The notes below the pieces were generated by a model. It did not search any database. It worked only from the letters and a program-made list of their open reading frames with translations, and was not told the origin of the DNA. A stretch of 64,000 nt of DNA from contig NZ_JASCIS010000016.1 of assembly GCF_029968015.1 (NCBI RefSeq), positions 62,001-126,000 on the forward strand, given 5' to 3'. Positions 46,958-56,153 of the stretch are shown here, one piece after another (positions within the stretch are counted from its first letter, which is position 1; every line of letters begins with the position of its first letter). The position numbers and the translations under genes are program-made. The stretch is from Streptomyces luteolus. Its GTDB lineage: Bacteria > Actinomycetota > Actinomycetes > Streptomycetales > Streptomycetaceae.

Positions 46958-49204
46958 TCACCGCGGCTGCGGCCAGCGGCCGCCGCCTCCGCCGCCGTTG
47001 CCGCCTCCGCCGCCGTTGCCGCCTCCGCCGAGGACGTCCGGCGGGATCCTGAAGTCCGGCCACGGGTTGCCTCCGCCGGGCTTGTTCGGCTTGCCCGGCT
47101 TCTGGTCGTCGTCCTCGTGCTCGTCCTCGTCCCGGTCGCCCTTGGGCTTGTCCTTGGGGAGGTCGACGAGGTTGAAGTCCGGCGCGACCTTGCCTTCGAG
47201 GGCGCCCGACATCGCCGCCTTCCAGATGGGGCCGGGGACTTCACCGCCGTAGACCTTGTCGTAGTACCTGCCGCCGATGCTGATGTCGGTCATCTGCCGC
47301 TTGTGCTGCGGGTCGCCGACCCAGACCGCGCCGGCCATGTTCGGCGTGTAGCCCACGAACCAGGCCGCGTAACGGAAGTCGGTGGTTCCGGTCTTGCCCG
47401 CGCTGGGGCGGCTGCCGAGTCCGGCCTGCTTGCCGGTGCCGTCCTCGACCACGCCCTTGAGGAGGGTGTTGACGGTGTCGGCGGTCTTCGGCGACATGGC
47501 CCGGTTGCACTTGGTCTTCGGCACCGGCATGGACTTGCCGTCGGCGTCGGTGACCGCCTCGATCGCCACGGGTGTGCAGTACGTGCCCCGGCTGGCGAAC
47601 GTCGCGTACGCGGCCGCCATCGTGAGCGGCGACATCTCCTGCGTGCCGAGCGCGATCGACGGCGCCTGCGCCATCTGCTGCCCGTCGGCCCGGTTGACGC
47701 CCATCTTCTCGGCCATCGAGGTCACCGGGCAGATCCCGATGTCGCTGATCAGCTCCACGAAGTAGGTGTTGACCGACTTGGCGGTCGCCTCCGGCATCCC
47801 GTAGGGGCCGACCTCTTCCTCGTTCTCGTTGCTGAGCTTCTCGTTCTGCGTGTTCGTCCACTGCCCGGAGCAGGTGTTCACCGGACTCGGGTACGGCATC
47901 TCGTACGGCGAACCGTACTTCTGCGCCGGTGTCTTGCCCTGCTCGATGGCGGCAGCGGCGACGATCGGCTTGAACGTCGACCCCGGCTGGTAGCCCGCGC
48001 CGCCGCCCATCCGCTTGTCCACGGAGAGGTTGATCGATGTCTGGTTCGGTCCGTAGCCGTACGGGCGTGACTGGCCCATGCCGAGGACCTTGCCGGTGCC
48101 GGGCTCGACGATGGAGACCGCGGTCGCCACCTGGTCGTCCTGGCGGACGTTGTCCTTTATGGCCGTCTGCACCGACTCCTGGGCCTGCGGGTCGAGTGTC
48201 GTCCTGATCTTCAGGCCGCCCTTGTCCCAGATCTTCACCCGGTCCTCGCGGGTGTCGCCGAAGGCCGGGTCGTTCAGGAAGGCGTTGCGGACGTAGTCGC
48301 AGAAGAAGCCGGCGCCGCGCGTGGCCGTGATGCAGCCTTCCCGGGGGCGGCTGACCTGGAGGCCGAGCGGCTTCTTCTTCGCGGCGTCGGCCTCTTCCTG
48401 CGTGATGTCGCGGGTGGCGGCCATGCGCTGCAGTACGACATTGCGCCGCTTCCTGGCCTCCTCCGAGTCGTTGACCGGGTCGTACCGGCTCGGGGACTGG
48501 ACGATGCCGGCGAGCAGCGCGGCCTCCTCCAGCTCCAACTCCTTCGCGGACTTGGAGAAGTAGCGCTGGGACGCGGCCTCGACGCCGTACGCCTGCTGCC
48601 CGAAGAACGTGATGTTGAGGTAGTTCTCCAGGATCTTCTTCTTGCCCAGCTCCTGCTCGACCTGGATGGCGAACTTCAGCTCACGGATCTTGCGGCCGAG
48701 GGTCTGCTGGGTGGCCTGGGCGACCTTCGTCGGGTCGTTGCCCGCCTCCTCGACGAAGACGTTCTTCACGTACTGCTGCGTGAGCGTGGACGCGCCCTGC
48801 GAGACGGTGCCCGACTGCGCGTTCTCGTTGAGGGCGCGCAGGATGCCCTTCATGTCGACCGCGCCGTGCTCGTAGAACCGGGAGTCCTCGATCGCGACGA
48901 TCGCCTTCTGCATGTACGGCGAGATGTCCTTGAGGTCCACCAGGGTGCGGTCGCGCGAGAAGACCGTGGCGATCGTGCCGCCCTCGCTGTCCAGGATCGT
49001 CGTGCGCTGACTGAGCGGCGGACGCTTCAAGTTGGCCGGGATCTCGTCGAACTCCTCGACCGACCCCTTGGCCGCCAGACCGAGCGCGCCTGCCGCGGGC
49101 AGGGCGATACCGGCGAGCACAGCTCCCGCGAGGGCGCTGACGCCGAGGAACTTGGCCGCCTGCTGAGTCGGGGACAGGCCTCCGCCCGAGCGCTTGTTTC
49201 CCAT
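46958..49204 (-). CDS. Bifunctional penicillin-binding protein (transglycosylase/transpeptidase)
   Basis: 748 residues. Short cytoplasmic start and a membrane anchor (~18-45). GT51 glycosyltransferase domain (~75-250) with VAIEDSRFYEHG and GASTLTQQYVKN. Transpeptidase domain (~365-640) with the active Ser in GSTFKP, the SVN triad member in KSVNTYF, and KTGTT in AGKTGTTDF. The Gly/Asn-rich tail (GGGGNGGGGG) follows an acidic linker. It polymerises and cross-links peptidoglycan outside the membrane. In streptomycetes this class A PBP is the divergent neighbour of wblA, as here. Confidence 0.95.
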   Translation of the reverse strand: MGNKRSGGGLSPTQQAAKFLGVSALAGAVLAGIALPAAGALGLAAKGSVEEFDEIPANLKRPPLSQRTTILDSEGGTIATVFSRDRTLVDLKDISPYMQKAIVAIEDSRFYEHGAVDMKGILRALNENAQSGTVSQGASTLTQQYVKNVFVEEAGNDPTKVAQATQQTLGRKIRELKFAIQVEQELGKKKILENYLNITFFGQQAYGVEAASQRYFSKSAKELELEEAALLAGIVQSPSRYDPVNDSEEARKRRNVVLQRMAATRDITQEEADAAKKKPLGLQVSRPREGCITATRGAGFFCDYVRNAFLNDPAFGDTREDRVKIWDKGGLKIRTTLDPQAQESVQTAIKDNVRQDDQVATAVSIVEPGTGKVLGMGQSRPYGYGPNQTSINLSVDKRMGGGAGYQPGSTFKPIVAAAAIEQGKTPAQKYGSPYEMPYPSPVNTCSGQWTNTQNEKLSNENEEEVGPYGMPEATAKSVNTYFVELISDIGICPVTSMAEKMGVNRADGQQMAQAPSIALGTQEMSPLTMAAAYATFASRGTYCTPVAIEAVTDADGKSMPVPKTKCNRAMSPKTADTVNTLLKGVVEDGTGKQAGLGSRPSAGKTGTTDFRYAAWFVGYTPNMAGAVWVGDPQHKRQMTDISIGGRYYDKVYGGEVPGPIWKAAMSGALEGKVAPDFNLVDLPKDKPKGDRDEDEHEDDDQKPGKPNKPGGGNPWPDFRIPPDVLGGGGNGGGGGNGGGGGGRWPQPR

Positions 49205-49785
49205 GGGGGCAGCCTAATCCGTGGTCAAGGGTGTTCCGACGGAGCGGGTGCTCCTCGGGATGTTCGGGCCACGGCGCATGACACGTACGGCTACAGCGGC
49301 TTCACGCACCGGCGTTACACAACAAAGCGCCCGTGCGAAAGCCCTAGTGAGAGGCCTACGTTCCGAATCGCCGGACAGGCGTAACGCCTTGGCCTAAGCT
49401 GGTTCTCACTGTCACAGCAGTGCGGTGCCGCATCAAGTGCTCATGCGCGACCACATGCAGAACTTGAGCGGAACCCGACCTGGCTGTTCGGCCCCTTCGC
49501 CGTCCCCGAATCCGGCGGAGCGGTGCCCGAATCCGCCGCATGCGTCACCTGGTGTCCGCTGTGACTCAACTGAACTGTCCTGGTTTGCCCGGGATAGTCG
49601 CGCATGTCTTCGGCTCACTCCGTCGGGTGATCTGCCGCTTACGCATAGTCCGTTCGGGCCATTCAAGATTGGGCCCGAAGGGGGTGTTGCGCTGTGCCCG
49701 CCTTCCGTAACGTCCTCAACTGGCGGCGGTGAATATGCCGCTGCCGCCGTGGGGGAGCCTCGATTCGGGAGAGGACGGCGCCGGT
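49205..49785. promoter_or_regulatory. Long divergent region upstream of wblA
   Basis: 581 bases without a supported gene between the PBP and wblA. It holds the promoters of both and probably a long wblA leader. A GTG at 49729 would add 19 residues to WblA. Short plus- and minus-strand frames here show no family resemblance. Confidence 0.45.
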
Positions 49786-50157
49786 ATGGGCTGGGTAACC
49801 GACTGGAGTGCGCAGGCGGCCTGCCGCACTACCGATCCGGATGAACTGTTCGTTCAAGGAGCAGCGCAGAACCGGGCCAAGGCGGTGTGCACCGGATGCC
49901 CGGTGCGCACGGAGTGCCTGGCCGATGCGCTGGACAATCGCGTCGAATTCGGCGTGTGGGGTGGAATGACGGAGCGGGAGCGCCGCGCACTGTTGCGCAG
50001 GCGTCCCACGGTGACCTCCTGGCGCCGGCTCCTTGAGACCGCGCGTACGGAATACGAGCGCAGCGCGGGAATCCTCCCCGTGGACGTCGAAGAGCTCGAA
50101 GAGCTCGAAGAGGTCCACGAGCAGGAGCACTACGAGACGTACGCCGCCGTGGGATAA
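49786..50157 (+). CDS. wblA: WhiB-like iron-sulfur regulator WblA
   Basis: 123 residues from the ATG at 49786, giving the start MGWVTDWSAQAACRTTDPDE that I know for streptomycete WblA. Four cluster cysteines: Cys in AACRTT, then CTGC and TEC (Cys-x2-Cys-x5-Cys). The GVWGG turn and basic ERERRALLRRR follow. WblA binds a [4Fe-4S] cluster with the principal sigma factor and is a global brake on antibiotic production that is needed for sporulation. The acidic tail (VEELEELEEVHEQEH) is longer than in S. coelicolor. Confidence 0.93.
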   Translation: MGWVTDWSAQAACRTTDPDELFVQGAAQNRAKAVCTGCPVRTECLADALDNRVEFGVWGGMTERERRALLRRRPTVTSWRRLLETARTEYERSAGILPVDVEELEELEEVHEQEHYETYAAVG

Positions 50158-50186
50158 CCGGGCCGGGGGAAGGCCTGGGCCCCGGC

Positions 50187-51563
50187 TCAGGCGGCCCCGG
50201 CCGGGCGGTCGCCGGATGCCAGGCGATCGCCGATGTCACGCAGGCCGGCGAGGTCATGGACGTCGCCGGGCAGAGCGGCCACTTCGGTCACCGGGACTTC
50301 CGGGTGCAGCGCGGTGAAGCGATCGCGCGTGCGCTGCTCACGAGCGAGCAGCTGCATGCGTTCCGCGTGCAACCGCAGGAGCCCGGCGGCGAGTTGCTGG
50401 GCCTCGGACGGCTGCGTGGAGTTCAGGGGGTCCGTGGAATCCGTGGAATCCGTGGGATCCGTCGTAGGGGTCGAGGGAGCCCTGGAGGAGCTCGAAGGAG
50501 CCGTGGGAGAGCTCGAAGGAGCTGTGGAAGGGCTCGAAGGAGCCGTTGAGGAGCTCGAAGTGGCCGTGGATTCGGGGGAGTTACGCAGTTCTTCCTTCCC
50601 GTCCTCCTGATCCACAATGCGAGGCTCGTCAAGATTTTCCGCAGCGGCGAGCGCCCGCTCGGCCGACAGCCGGGCGGCGCCGCTGCCGTGCACACGGTTC
50701 AGCACCAGCCCCGCCAGCGGCATCTCCTCCGCGGCGAGCCGCTCTACGAAGTACGCGGCCTCCCGCAGCGCGTCCCGCTCCGGCGCCGCCACCACGAGAA
50801 ACGCCGTGCCCGGAGCCTGCAACAGGCGGTACGTGGCGTCCGCGCGCGTGCGGAACCCGCCGAACATCGTGTCCATCGCGGCCACGAACGTCTGCACGTC
50901 CCGCAGGAACTGACCGCCGAGCAGCTTGCCGAGCGTGCCCGTCATCACGGACATGCCGACGTTCAGGAACTTCATCCCGGCCCGCCCGCCGACCTTCGCC
51001 GGAGCCATCAGCACGCGGATGAACTTCCCGTCGAGGAACGAGCCCAGGTTCTTCGGCGCGTCCAGGAAGTCCAGCGCCGAACGCGACGGCGGAGTGTCGA
51101 CGACGATCAGGTCCCACTCGTCCCGGGCCCGCAGCTGGCCCAGCTTCTCCATCGCCATGTACTCCTGCGTGCCCGCGAAGCCCGCCGAAAGCGACTGGTA
51201 GAAGGGGTTGCTGAGGATGGCCTCGGCCCGCTCCGGGTCCGCGTGCGCCTCGACGATCTCGTCGAAGGTGCGCTTCATGTCCAGCATCATGGCGTGCAGC
51301 TCGCCGGCGCCGTCTCCGTCGAGGTCCTTCACCCGCCGAGGCGTGTTGTCCAGCGAGTCGATGCCCATGGACTGGGCCAGCCTGCGCGCCGGGTCGATGG
51401 TGAGCACCACGACCTTCCGGCCGCGCTCCGCCGCCCGCAGGCCGAGGGCCGCCGCCGTCGTGGTCTTGCCGACGCCGCCCGCGCCGCAGCACACGATGAT
51501 CCGGGTCGTGGGGTCGTCGATCAGCGGATCGACATCGAGCACCGGTACCGGATCCAACGTCAT
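50187..51563 (-). CDS. ArsA/GET3-type ATPase
   Basis: 458 residues. Deviant Walker A CCGAGGVGKTTTAAALGL near residue 25-42, switch region VVDTPPSRSALDFLDAP, and A-loop VVAAPERDALREA. Residues ~320-385 are a Ser/Thr/Pro/Asp repeat (STAPSSPSTAPSS, TDPTDSTDSTD) encoded by tandem DNA repeats around 50430-50575, inserted before the last helices. Homologues are called ion-transporting ATPases, but no arsenite system is present. A membrane-protein targeting or regulatory role is likelier. Coupled to the partner ATPase by ATGA overlap. Confidence 0.87.
   Translation of the reverse strand: MTLDPVPVLDVDPLIDDPTTRIIVCCGAGGVGKTTTAAALGLRAAERGRKVVVLTIDPARRLAQSMGIDSLDNTPRRVKDLDGDGAGELHAMMLDMKRTFDEIVEAHADPERAEAILSNPFYQSLSAGFAGTQEYMAMEKLGQLRARDEWDLIVVDTPPSRSALDFLDAPKNLGSFLDGKFIRVLMAPAKVGGRAGMKFLNVGMSVMTGTLGKLLGGQFLRDVQTFVAAMDTMFGGFRTRADATYRLLQAPGTAFLVVAAPERDALREAAYFVERLAAEEMPLAGLVLNRVHGSGAARLSAERALAAAENLDEPRIVDQEDGKEELRNSPESTATSSSSTAPSSPSTAPSSSPTAPSSSSRAPSTPTTDPTDSTDSTDPLNSTQPSEAQQLAAGLLRLHAERMQLLAREQRTRDRFTALHPEVPVTEVAALPGDVHDLAGLRDIGDRLASGDRPAGAA
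50430..50575. repeat. Short tandem repeats inside the ArsA-type gene
   Basis: Units such as 'tccgtggaa', 'gagctcgaaggagccgt' and variants recur in phase and encode the Ser/Thr/Pro/Asp-rich linker. Their length keeps the frame, so the linker length probably varies between strains. Confidence 0.55.
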
Positions 51564-52528
51564 GCGACCCCCTGCTTGCGCAAGTCCGTGGCCAGGCGGT
51601 AGAGCCCGGCCAGATCGATGCCCTCGGTGAGCAGCTCCAACTCGTGCACGGGCAGGTCCAGTTCGGTGAGCAGCCCGCGCTGCCCCCGCTCCAGGGCGAC
51701 CCGCTCCTCGTACTCCGCGGCCTGCGCGAGCAGCGGATCGACCAGCTGCTCCGCGTGCCCGCCCTTGCGCGCCCCGCCGAGCCCGGCGCTCGACAGCGCC
51801 TTCGCCAGATCCGTACGACGCACATCCGTCCGGACCGGAACGTCGACCACCGAGGGGCGCACCATGTTGACCAGGATCCGGCCCACCGGAAGCCCCGCGG
51901 CCCGCAGTTCGGCGAAGCCGTCGACGGTCTCCTGGACCGGCATCTCCTCAAGGAGCGTCACCAGGTGCACCGCCGTCTCGGGGGACTTGAGGACCCGCAT
52001 CACGGCCTGTGCCTGATTGTGTATCGGGCCGATCTTGGCGAGGCCCGCCACCTCGTCGTTGACGTTCAGGAAGCGCGTGATGCGGCCCGTCGGGGGCGCG
52101 TCCATCACCACGTAGTCGTAGATGTACCGCCCCTTCTTGTCCTTGCGGCGGACCGCCTCGCAGGCCTTGCCGGTCAGCAGGACGTCCCGTACGCCCGGGG
52201 CTATGGTCGTCGCGAAGTCGACCGCGCCGAGCTTCTTCAGGGCGCGGCCCGCGCTGCCCAGGCGGTAGAACATCTGGAGGTAGTCGAGCAGGGCCAGCTC
52301 GGCGTCGATGGCGAGGGCGAACACCTCGCCGCCGCCCGGCGCTACCGCCATCTTCCGCTCCTCGTACGGGAGCGCCTCCGCCTCGAAGAGCTGCGCGATG
52401 CCCTGCCTGCCCTCGACCTCCACCAGGAGAGTCCGCTTGCCCTCGGTAGCGAGCGCGAGCGCGAGAGCGGCGGCCACCGTGGTCTTACCGGTACCGCCCT
52501 TGCCACTGACGACCTGGAGCCTGCTCAC
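51560..52528 (-). CDS. ArsA/GET3-type ATPase, partner subunit
   Basis: 322 residues. Walker A VSGKGGTGKTTVAAALALAL at residues 6-25, switch I/II region YVVMDAPPTGRITRFLNV, and the nucleotide-site GRILVNMVRPSVVD. It is shorter than its neighbour and lacks the linker. Two ArsA-like half proteins encoded in tandem probably form a heterodimer like the two halves of E. coli ArsA. First gene of the pair, reading leftward from a promoter near 52.6 kb. Confidence 0.88.
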   Translation of the reverse strand: MSRLQVVSGKGGTGKTTVAAALALALATEGKRTLLVEVEGRQGIAQLFEAEALPYEERKMAVAPGGGEVFALAIDAELALLDYLQMFYRLGSAGRALKKLGAVDFATTIAPGVRDVLLTGKACEAVRRKDKKGRYIYDYVVMDAPPTGRITRFLNVNDEVAGLAKIGPIHNQAQAVMRVLKSPETAVHLVTLLEEMPVQETVDGFAELRAAGLPVGRILVNMVRPSVVDVPVRTDVRRTDLAKALSSAGLGGARKGGHAEQLVDPLLAQAAEYEERVALERGQRGLLTELDLPVHELELLTEGIDLAGLYRLATDLRKQGVA

Positions 52529-52670
52529 GTGATCGAGCCTAATTCCTCGACCCGCGCGGCGGAGGCTTCGGGGCGGATCGCCGCCGCGTTCGGGCAGTGA
52601 GGTCCGTTACGCCGCCTACGCGGTGCCCGCCCGCGCGGGGCTGTCGGAGGCAGGCATTACAGTCGGCCGT

Positions 52671-52832
52671 ATGACCAAGTGGGAATACGCGACCGTGCCC
52701 CTCCTCGTGCACGCGACGAAGCAGATTCTGGACACCTGGGGCGAGGACGGCTGGGAGCTCGTCCAGGTCGTCCCCGGCCCCAACAACCCCGAGCAGCTGG
52801 TGGCCTACCTGAAGCGGGAGAAGCAGGCATGA
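52671..52832 (+). CDS. DUF4177-like small protein
   Basis: 53 residues, MTKWEYATVPLLVHATKQI and on. The pattern W-E-Y-x-T-V-P ... ILDTWGEDGWELVQVVPGPN is the DUF4177 signature, a small beta-alpha fold with the conserved G-x-x-G-W-E-L. No function is known. It overlaps the RidA gene start (ATGA), so they are made together. The longer in-frame start at 52623 lacks a ribosome-binding site. Confidence 0.8.
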   Translation: MTKWEYATVPLLVHATKQILDTWGEDGWELVQVVPGPNNPEQLVAYLKREKQA

Positions 52833-53296
52833 GCGGCGCCGTCGAAGCCAAGCTCGCCGAGCTGGGCATGACCCTCCCGGAGGTCGTCCCTCCGCTCGCC
52901 GCGTACCAGCCGGCGGTCCAGTCCGGGGTGTACGTGTACACGGCCGGGCAGCTGCCCATGGTGGAGGGCAAGCTTCCGCAGGTCGGCAAGGTCGGCGGCG
53001 AAGTCACCCCCGAGGACGCCAAGGCGCTGGCCCGCACCTGCGCGCTGAACGCCCTCGCGGCCGTCAAGTCGGTCGCCGGTGACCTGGACCGGATCAAGCG
53101 GGTCGTGAAGGTCGTCGGCTTCGTCGCCTCGGCCACCGACTTCACCGGCCAGCCCGCCGTGCTCAACGGCGCGAGCGAGCTGCTCGGCGAGGTCCTCGGC
53201 GACAAGGGCGTGCACGCGCGCAGCGCGGTCGGCGTCGCGGTCCTGCCGCTCGACGCGCCGGTCGAGGTCGAGCTCCAGGTCGAGCTGGAGGACTGA
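52829..53296 (+). CDS. RidA/YjgF family protein
   Basis: 155 residues. Trimeric RidA fold: PPLAAYQPAVQSGVYVYTAGQLPMVEGKL, RTCALNALAAVKSVAGDLDRIKRVVKVVGFV, and the C-terminal ARSAVGVAVLPLDAPVEVELQVEL. The usual active-site Arg of true RidA (R-x-x-x-x-V-x-x-L with C-E-x) appears as HARSAVGVAVLPL, so imine deaminase activity is possible. This is the longer subfamily typical of actinobacteria. Coupled to DUF4177. Confidence 0.9.
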   Translation: MSGAVEAKLAELGMTLPEVVPPLAAYQPAVQSGVYVYTAGQLPMVEGKLPQVGKVGGEVTPEDAKALARTCALNALAAVKSVAGDLDRIKRVVKVVGFVASATDFTGQPAVLNGASELLGEVLGDKGVHARSAVGVAVLPLDAPVEVELQVELED

Positions 53297-53380
53297 CCGC
53301 CGCCGCAGAGCAGGTCGAGGGGCGGTCGTGATCCACGTCCGCCCCTCGAACATCCGCGCCACAGCGGATAGCCTCCGGCC

Positions 53381-54298
53381 ATGGCGAATGGGCAGTGGTA
53401 TCCCCCCGAGTGGCCGGACCGTATTCGCGCACTCGCGGACGGCACCCTGACGCCGGTGCAGCCGCGCAGGGCGGCCACGGTCATGCTCCTCAAGGACATC
53501 GAGGGCGCCGAGGACACCGAGGGCGCCACCGGCGGCATCGCCGTCCACATGCTGCGCAGACGCGCCTCCATGGCTTTCGCCGGAGGCGCGTACGCGTATC
53601 CGGGCGGCGGCGTCGACCCGCGCGACCACGAACGGCTTGTCGCCTGGGCGGGGCCGAGCCGCGCCGACTGGGCCGCCCGGCTCGACGTCACCGAGACGGA
53701 GGCCCAGGCGATCGTCTGCGCCGCCGTGCGGGAGACGTACGAGGAGGCGGGCGTGCTGCTCGCAGGCCCCACGGAGGGGTCCGTGGTGTCCGACACCACG
53801 GGCGCCGACTGGGAGGCCGACCGGGAGGCGCTCGTGCGCCGCGACCTCTCCTTCGCCGCGTTCCTCGACCACCGCGGCCTGGTCCTGCGCAGCGACCTGC
53901 TCGGCGCCTGGACCCGCTGGATCACCCCCGAGTTCGAACCCCGTCGCTACGACACCTGGTTCTTCGTCGCCGCGCTCCCCGAGGGCCAGCGCACCCGGAA
54001 CGTCTCGACGGAGGCCGACCGCACCGTGTGGATCGCCCCCGCCGACGCCACCGCCGGATACGACCGCGGCGAGCTCCTGATGATGCCGCCGACCATCGCG
54101 ACGCTCCGCCAGCTCGGCGCGTACGACCAGGCAGGCGCCGCGCTCGCCGCCGCGTCCGGCCGCGACCTGACCCCCGTACTGGCCCAGGCCCGCCTGGAGA
54201 ACGGCGAGTTGGTGCTCGCCTGGCCCGGCCACGACGAGTTCACCCAGCACCTCCCGGCCGCGCACGGCGGCCCGAACGCCCAGGGACCCTCCGCATGA
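53381..54298 (+). CDS. NUDIX hydrolase
   Basis: 305 residues. The Nudix box is interrupted and C-terminally placed: AGGAYAYPGGGVDPRDH, then after a ~30-residue insertion AIVCAAVRETYEEAGVLL with the metal-binding RETYEEAG. The long insertion and the C-terminal helical part (LLMMPPTIATLRQLGAYDQAGAALAAA) are those of the NUDT19-like/actinobacterial group, some of which act on CoA derivatives. Its TGA overlaps the MBL gene start. Confidence 0.88.
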   Translation: MANGQWYPPEWPDRIRALADGTLTPVQPRRAATVMLLKDIEGAEDTEGATGGIAVHMLRRRASMAFAGGAYAYPGGGVDPRDHERLVAWAGPSRADWAARLDVTETEAQAIVCAAVRETYEEAGVLLAGPTEGSVVSDTTGADWEADREALVRRDLSFAAFLDHRGLVLRSDLLGAWTRWITPEFEPRRYDTWFFVAALPEGQRTRNVSTEADRTVWIAPADATAGYDRGELLMMPPTIATLRQLGAYDQAGAALAAASGRDLTPVLAQARLENGELVLAWPGHDEFTQHLPAAHGGPNAQGPSA

Positions 54299-55125
54299 CC
54301 GAAGCCGCCGCCCTTCCCGGCCAGCCGCGCGGCGGGGTGCTCTCCGGCCCCGCCACCGCCCGCACGATCAACGTCCTCGCCCCGAACCCCTCGGCGATGA
54401 CCCTCGACGGCACCAACACCTGGATCGTCGCCGAACCGGACTCCGACCTCGCCGTCGTGATCGACCCGGGTCCGCTCGACGACGACCATCTGCGCCAGGT
54501 CATCGGCGTCGCCGAGCAGGCGGGCAAACGGGTCGCCCTCACGCTCCTGACGCACGGTCACCCCGACCACGCGGAGGGCGCGTCCCGCTTCGCGCACCTC
54601 ACCCGTACGAAGGTCAGGGCCCTTGACCCGGCCCTGCGCCTCGGCGACGAGGGCCTCGGCGCGGGCGACGTCGTCAGGACCGGCGGCCTGGAGCTGCGCG
54701 TCGTACCGACCCCGGGCCACACCGAGGACTCGCTGAGCTTCCATCTCCCCGCCGACCAGGCGGTGTTGACGGGCGACACGATCCTGGGACGCGGTACGAC
54801 GGTGGTGGCGCACCCCGACGGCCGCCTCGGCGACTACCTCGACTCGCTGCGCCGGCTGCGCTCCCTGACGGTGGACGACGGCGTGCACACGGTGCTGCCG
54901 GGCCACGGTCCGGTCCTGGAGGACGCGCAGGGCGCCGTCGACTTCTACCTCGCGCACCGCGCCCACCGCCTGGCCCAGGTCGAGACGGCCGTGGAGAACG
55001 GCTACCGCACCCCGTCGGAGGTGGTCGCCCACGTCTACGCGGACGTCGACCGCTCCCTGTGGCCCGCGGCAGAACTCTCCGTACGGGCACAGCTGGAGTA
55101 CCTACGGGAGCACGGGCTGATCTGA
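54295..55125 (+). CDS. MBL-fold metallo-hydrolase (LACTB2-like)
   Basis: 276 residues. Metal motif LLTHGHPDHAEGASRF (H-x-H-x-D-H), then PTPGHTEDSLSF (His), AVLTGDTILGRG (Asp) and LPGHGPV (His). The C-terminal ~70 residues (RAHRLAQVETAVENGYRTPSEVVAHVY... SVRAQLEYLREHGLI) are the winged-helix-like tail of the LACTB2 group, known to cut RNA or hydrolyse thioesters. Cotranslated with the NUDIX protein. Confidence 0.9.
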   Translation: MTEAAALPGQPRGGVLSGPATARTINVLAPNPSAMTLDGTNTWIVAEPDSDLAVVIDPGPLDDDHLRQVIGVAEQAGKRVALTLLTHGHPDHAEGASRFAHLTRTKVRALDPALRLGDEGLGAGDVVRTGGLELRVVPTPGHTEDSLSFHLPADQAVLTGDTILGRGTTVVAHPDGRLGDYLDSLRRLRSLTVDDGVHTVLPGHGPVLEDAQGAVDFYLAHRAHRLAQVETAVENGYRTPSEVVAHVYADVDRSLWPAAELSVRAQLEYLREHGLI

Positions 55126-55160
55126 GGCCGGTCTGGAGGGCGCGCTTGAGGGGGTCCTGA

Positions 55161-55407
55161 CAGGGGCGCGGGGAACTGCGCGAAAGCCCGGCCGCGACGG
55201 CGGGTCAGTCGAACGAGGCCTTGATCAGGGGCGCGGGGAACTGCGCGAAAGGCCCGGCCGCGATGGCGGGTCAGTCGAACGAGGGCTTGATCAGGGGCGC
55301 GGGGAACTGCGCGAGAGCCCGGCGACGATGGCGGGTCAGTCGAACGAGGGCTTGATCAGGGGCGCGGGGAACTGCGCGAAAGGCCCGGCCACGACGCAGC
55401 GTCAGAC
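55161..55407. repeat. 65-bp tandem repeat, about 4 copies
   Basis: Copies begin at 55161, 55226, 55292 and 55357, each starting CAGGGGCGCGGGGAACTGCG and containing GGGTCAGTCGAACGAG. The first 20 bases are a very common Streptomyces intergenic repeat; here it is amplified with its neighbour sequence. The repeats fill most of the 353-base gap between two convergent genes. No gene is seen in it. Confidence 0.8.
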
Positions 55408-55478
55408 GAACGAGAACGGGGCCCCACCGGCAACCGGACCGGTGGAACCCCGCAACCTTCGAGCAAGCAACCCCGCGG

Positions 55479-56153
55479 CTAGCGAGACCGCTTGGCCAAC
55501 CGCTCCACGTCGAGCAGAATCACCGCACGAGCCTCAAGCCGCAGCCAGCCGCGCCCGGCGAAGTCCGCGAGGGCCTTGTTGACCGTCTCGCGGGAGGCGC
55601 CGACGAGCTGGGCCAGCTCTTCCTGCGTGAGGTCGTGCACCACGTGGATGCCCTCCTCGGACTGCACGCCGAAGCGGCGCGACAGGTCGAGCAGCGCGCG
55701 GGCCACACGGCCGGGCACGTCCGAGAAGACCAGGTCGGACATCTGGTCGTTGGTCTTGCGCAGGCGCCGGGCGACGGCGCGCAGCAGCGCCGAGGCGACC
55801 TCGGGGCGTGCGTTCAGCCAGGGCTGGAGGTCGCCGTGGCCGAGGCCGAGGAGCTTGACCTCGGTGAGGGCTGATGCGGTGGCGGTGCGCGGGCCCGGGT
55901 CGAACAGCGACAGCTCGCCGATCAGCTCGCCGGGGCCGAGGACGGCGAGCATGTTCTCGCGCCCGTCGGGTGAGGTGCGGTGCAGCTTCACCTTGCCCTC
56001 GGTGACCACGTACAGGCGGTCACCGGGGTCGCCCTCGTGGAACAGCGCTTCGCTGCGTGCGAGGGTCACCTCACTCATGGAGGCGCGCAGCTCCGCCGCC
56101 TGCTCGTCATCGAGCGCCGCGAAGAGCGGGGCGCGCCGCAGAACGTCGTCCAC
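55479..56153 (-). CDS. crp: Crp/Fnr family global regulator Crp
   Basis: 224 residues. Cyclic-nucleotide-binding beta roll (~10-120) with LFHEGDPGDRLYVVTEGKVKLH and the phosphate cassette GPGELIGELSLFDPGPRTATASA, a long dimer helix, and a winged helix (~165-215) with LTQEELAQLVGASRETVNKALADFAGRGWLRLE. In Streptomyces, Crp binds cAMP and controls germination and antibiotic clusters. Complete, with the family's usual length. Confidence 0.94.
   Translation of the reverse strand: MDDVLRRAPLFAALDDEQAAELRASMSEVTLARSEALFHEGDPGDRLYVVTEGKVKLHRTSPDGRENMLAVLGPGELIGELSLFDPGPRTATASALTEVKLLGLGHGDLQPWLNARPEVASALLRAVARRLRKTNDQMSDLVFSDVPGRVARALLDLSRRFGVQSEEGIHVVHDLTQEELAQLVGASRETVNKALADFAGRGWLRLEARAVILLDVERLAKRSR

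Noticed and set aside
50187..52528. Arsenic resistance locus
   Set aside because: ArsA-like ATPases alone, without ArsB, ArsD, ArsC or an ArsR gene nearby, and in a location constant across streptomycetes.
55161..55407. CRISPR-like array
   Set aside because: The units repeat over their whole 65-base length with no unique spacers, no cas gene is near, and the sequence is a known type of Streptomyces intergenic repeat.
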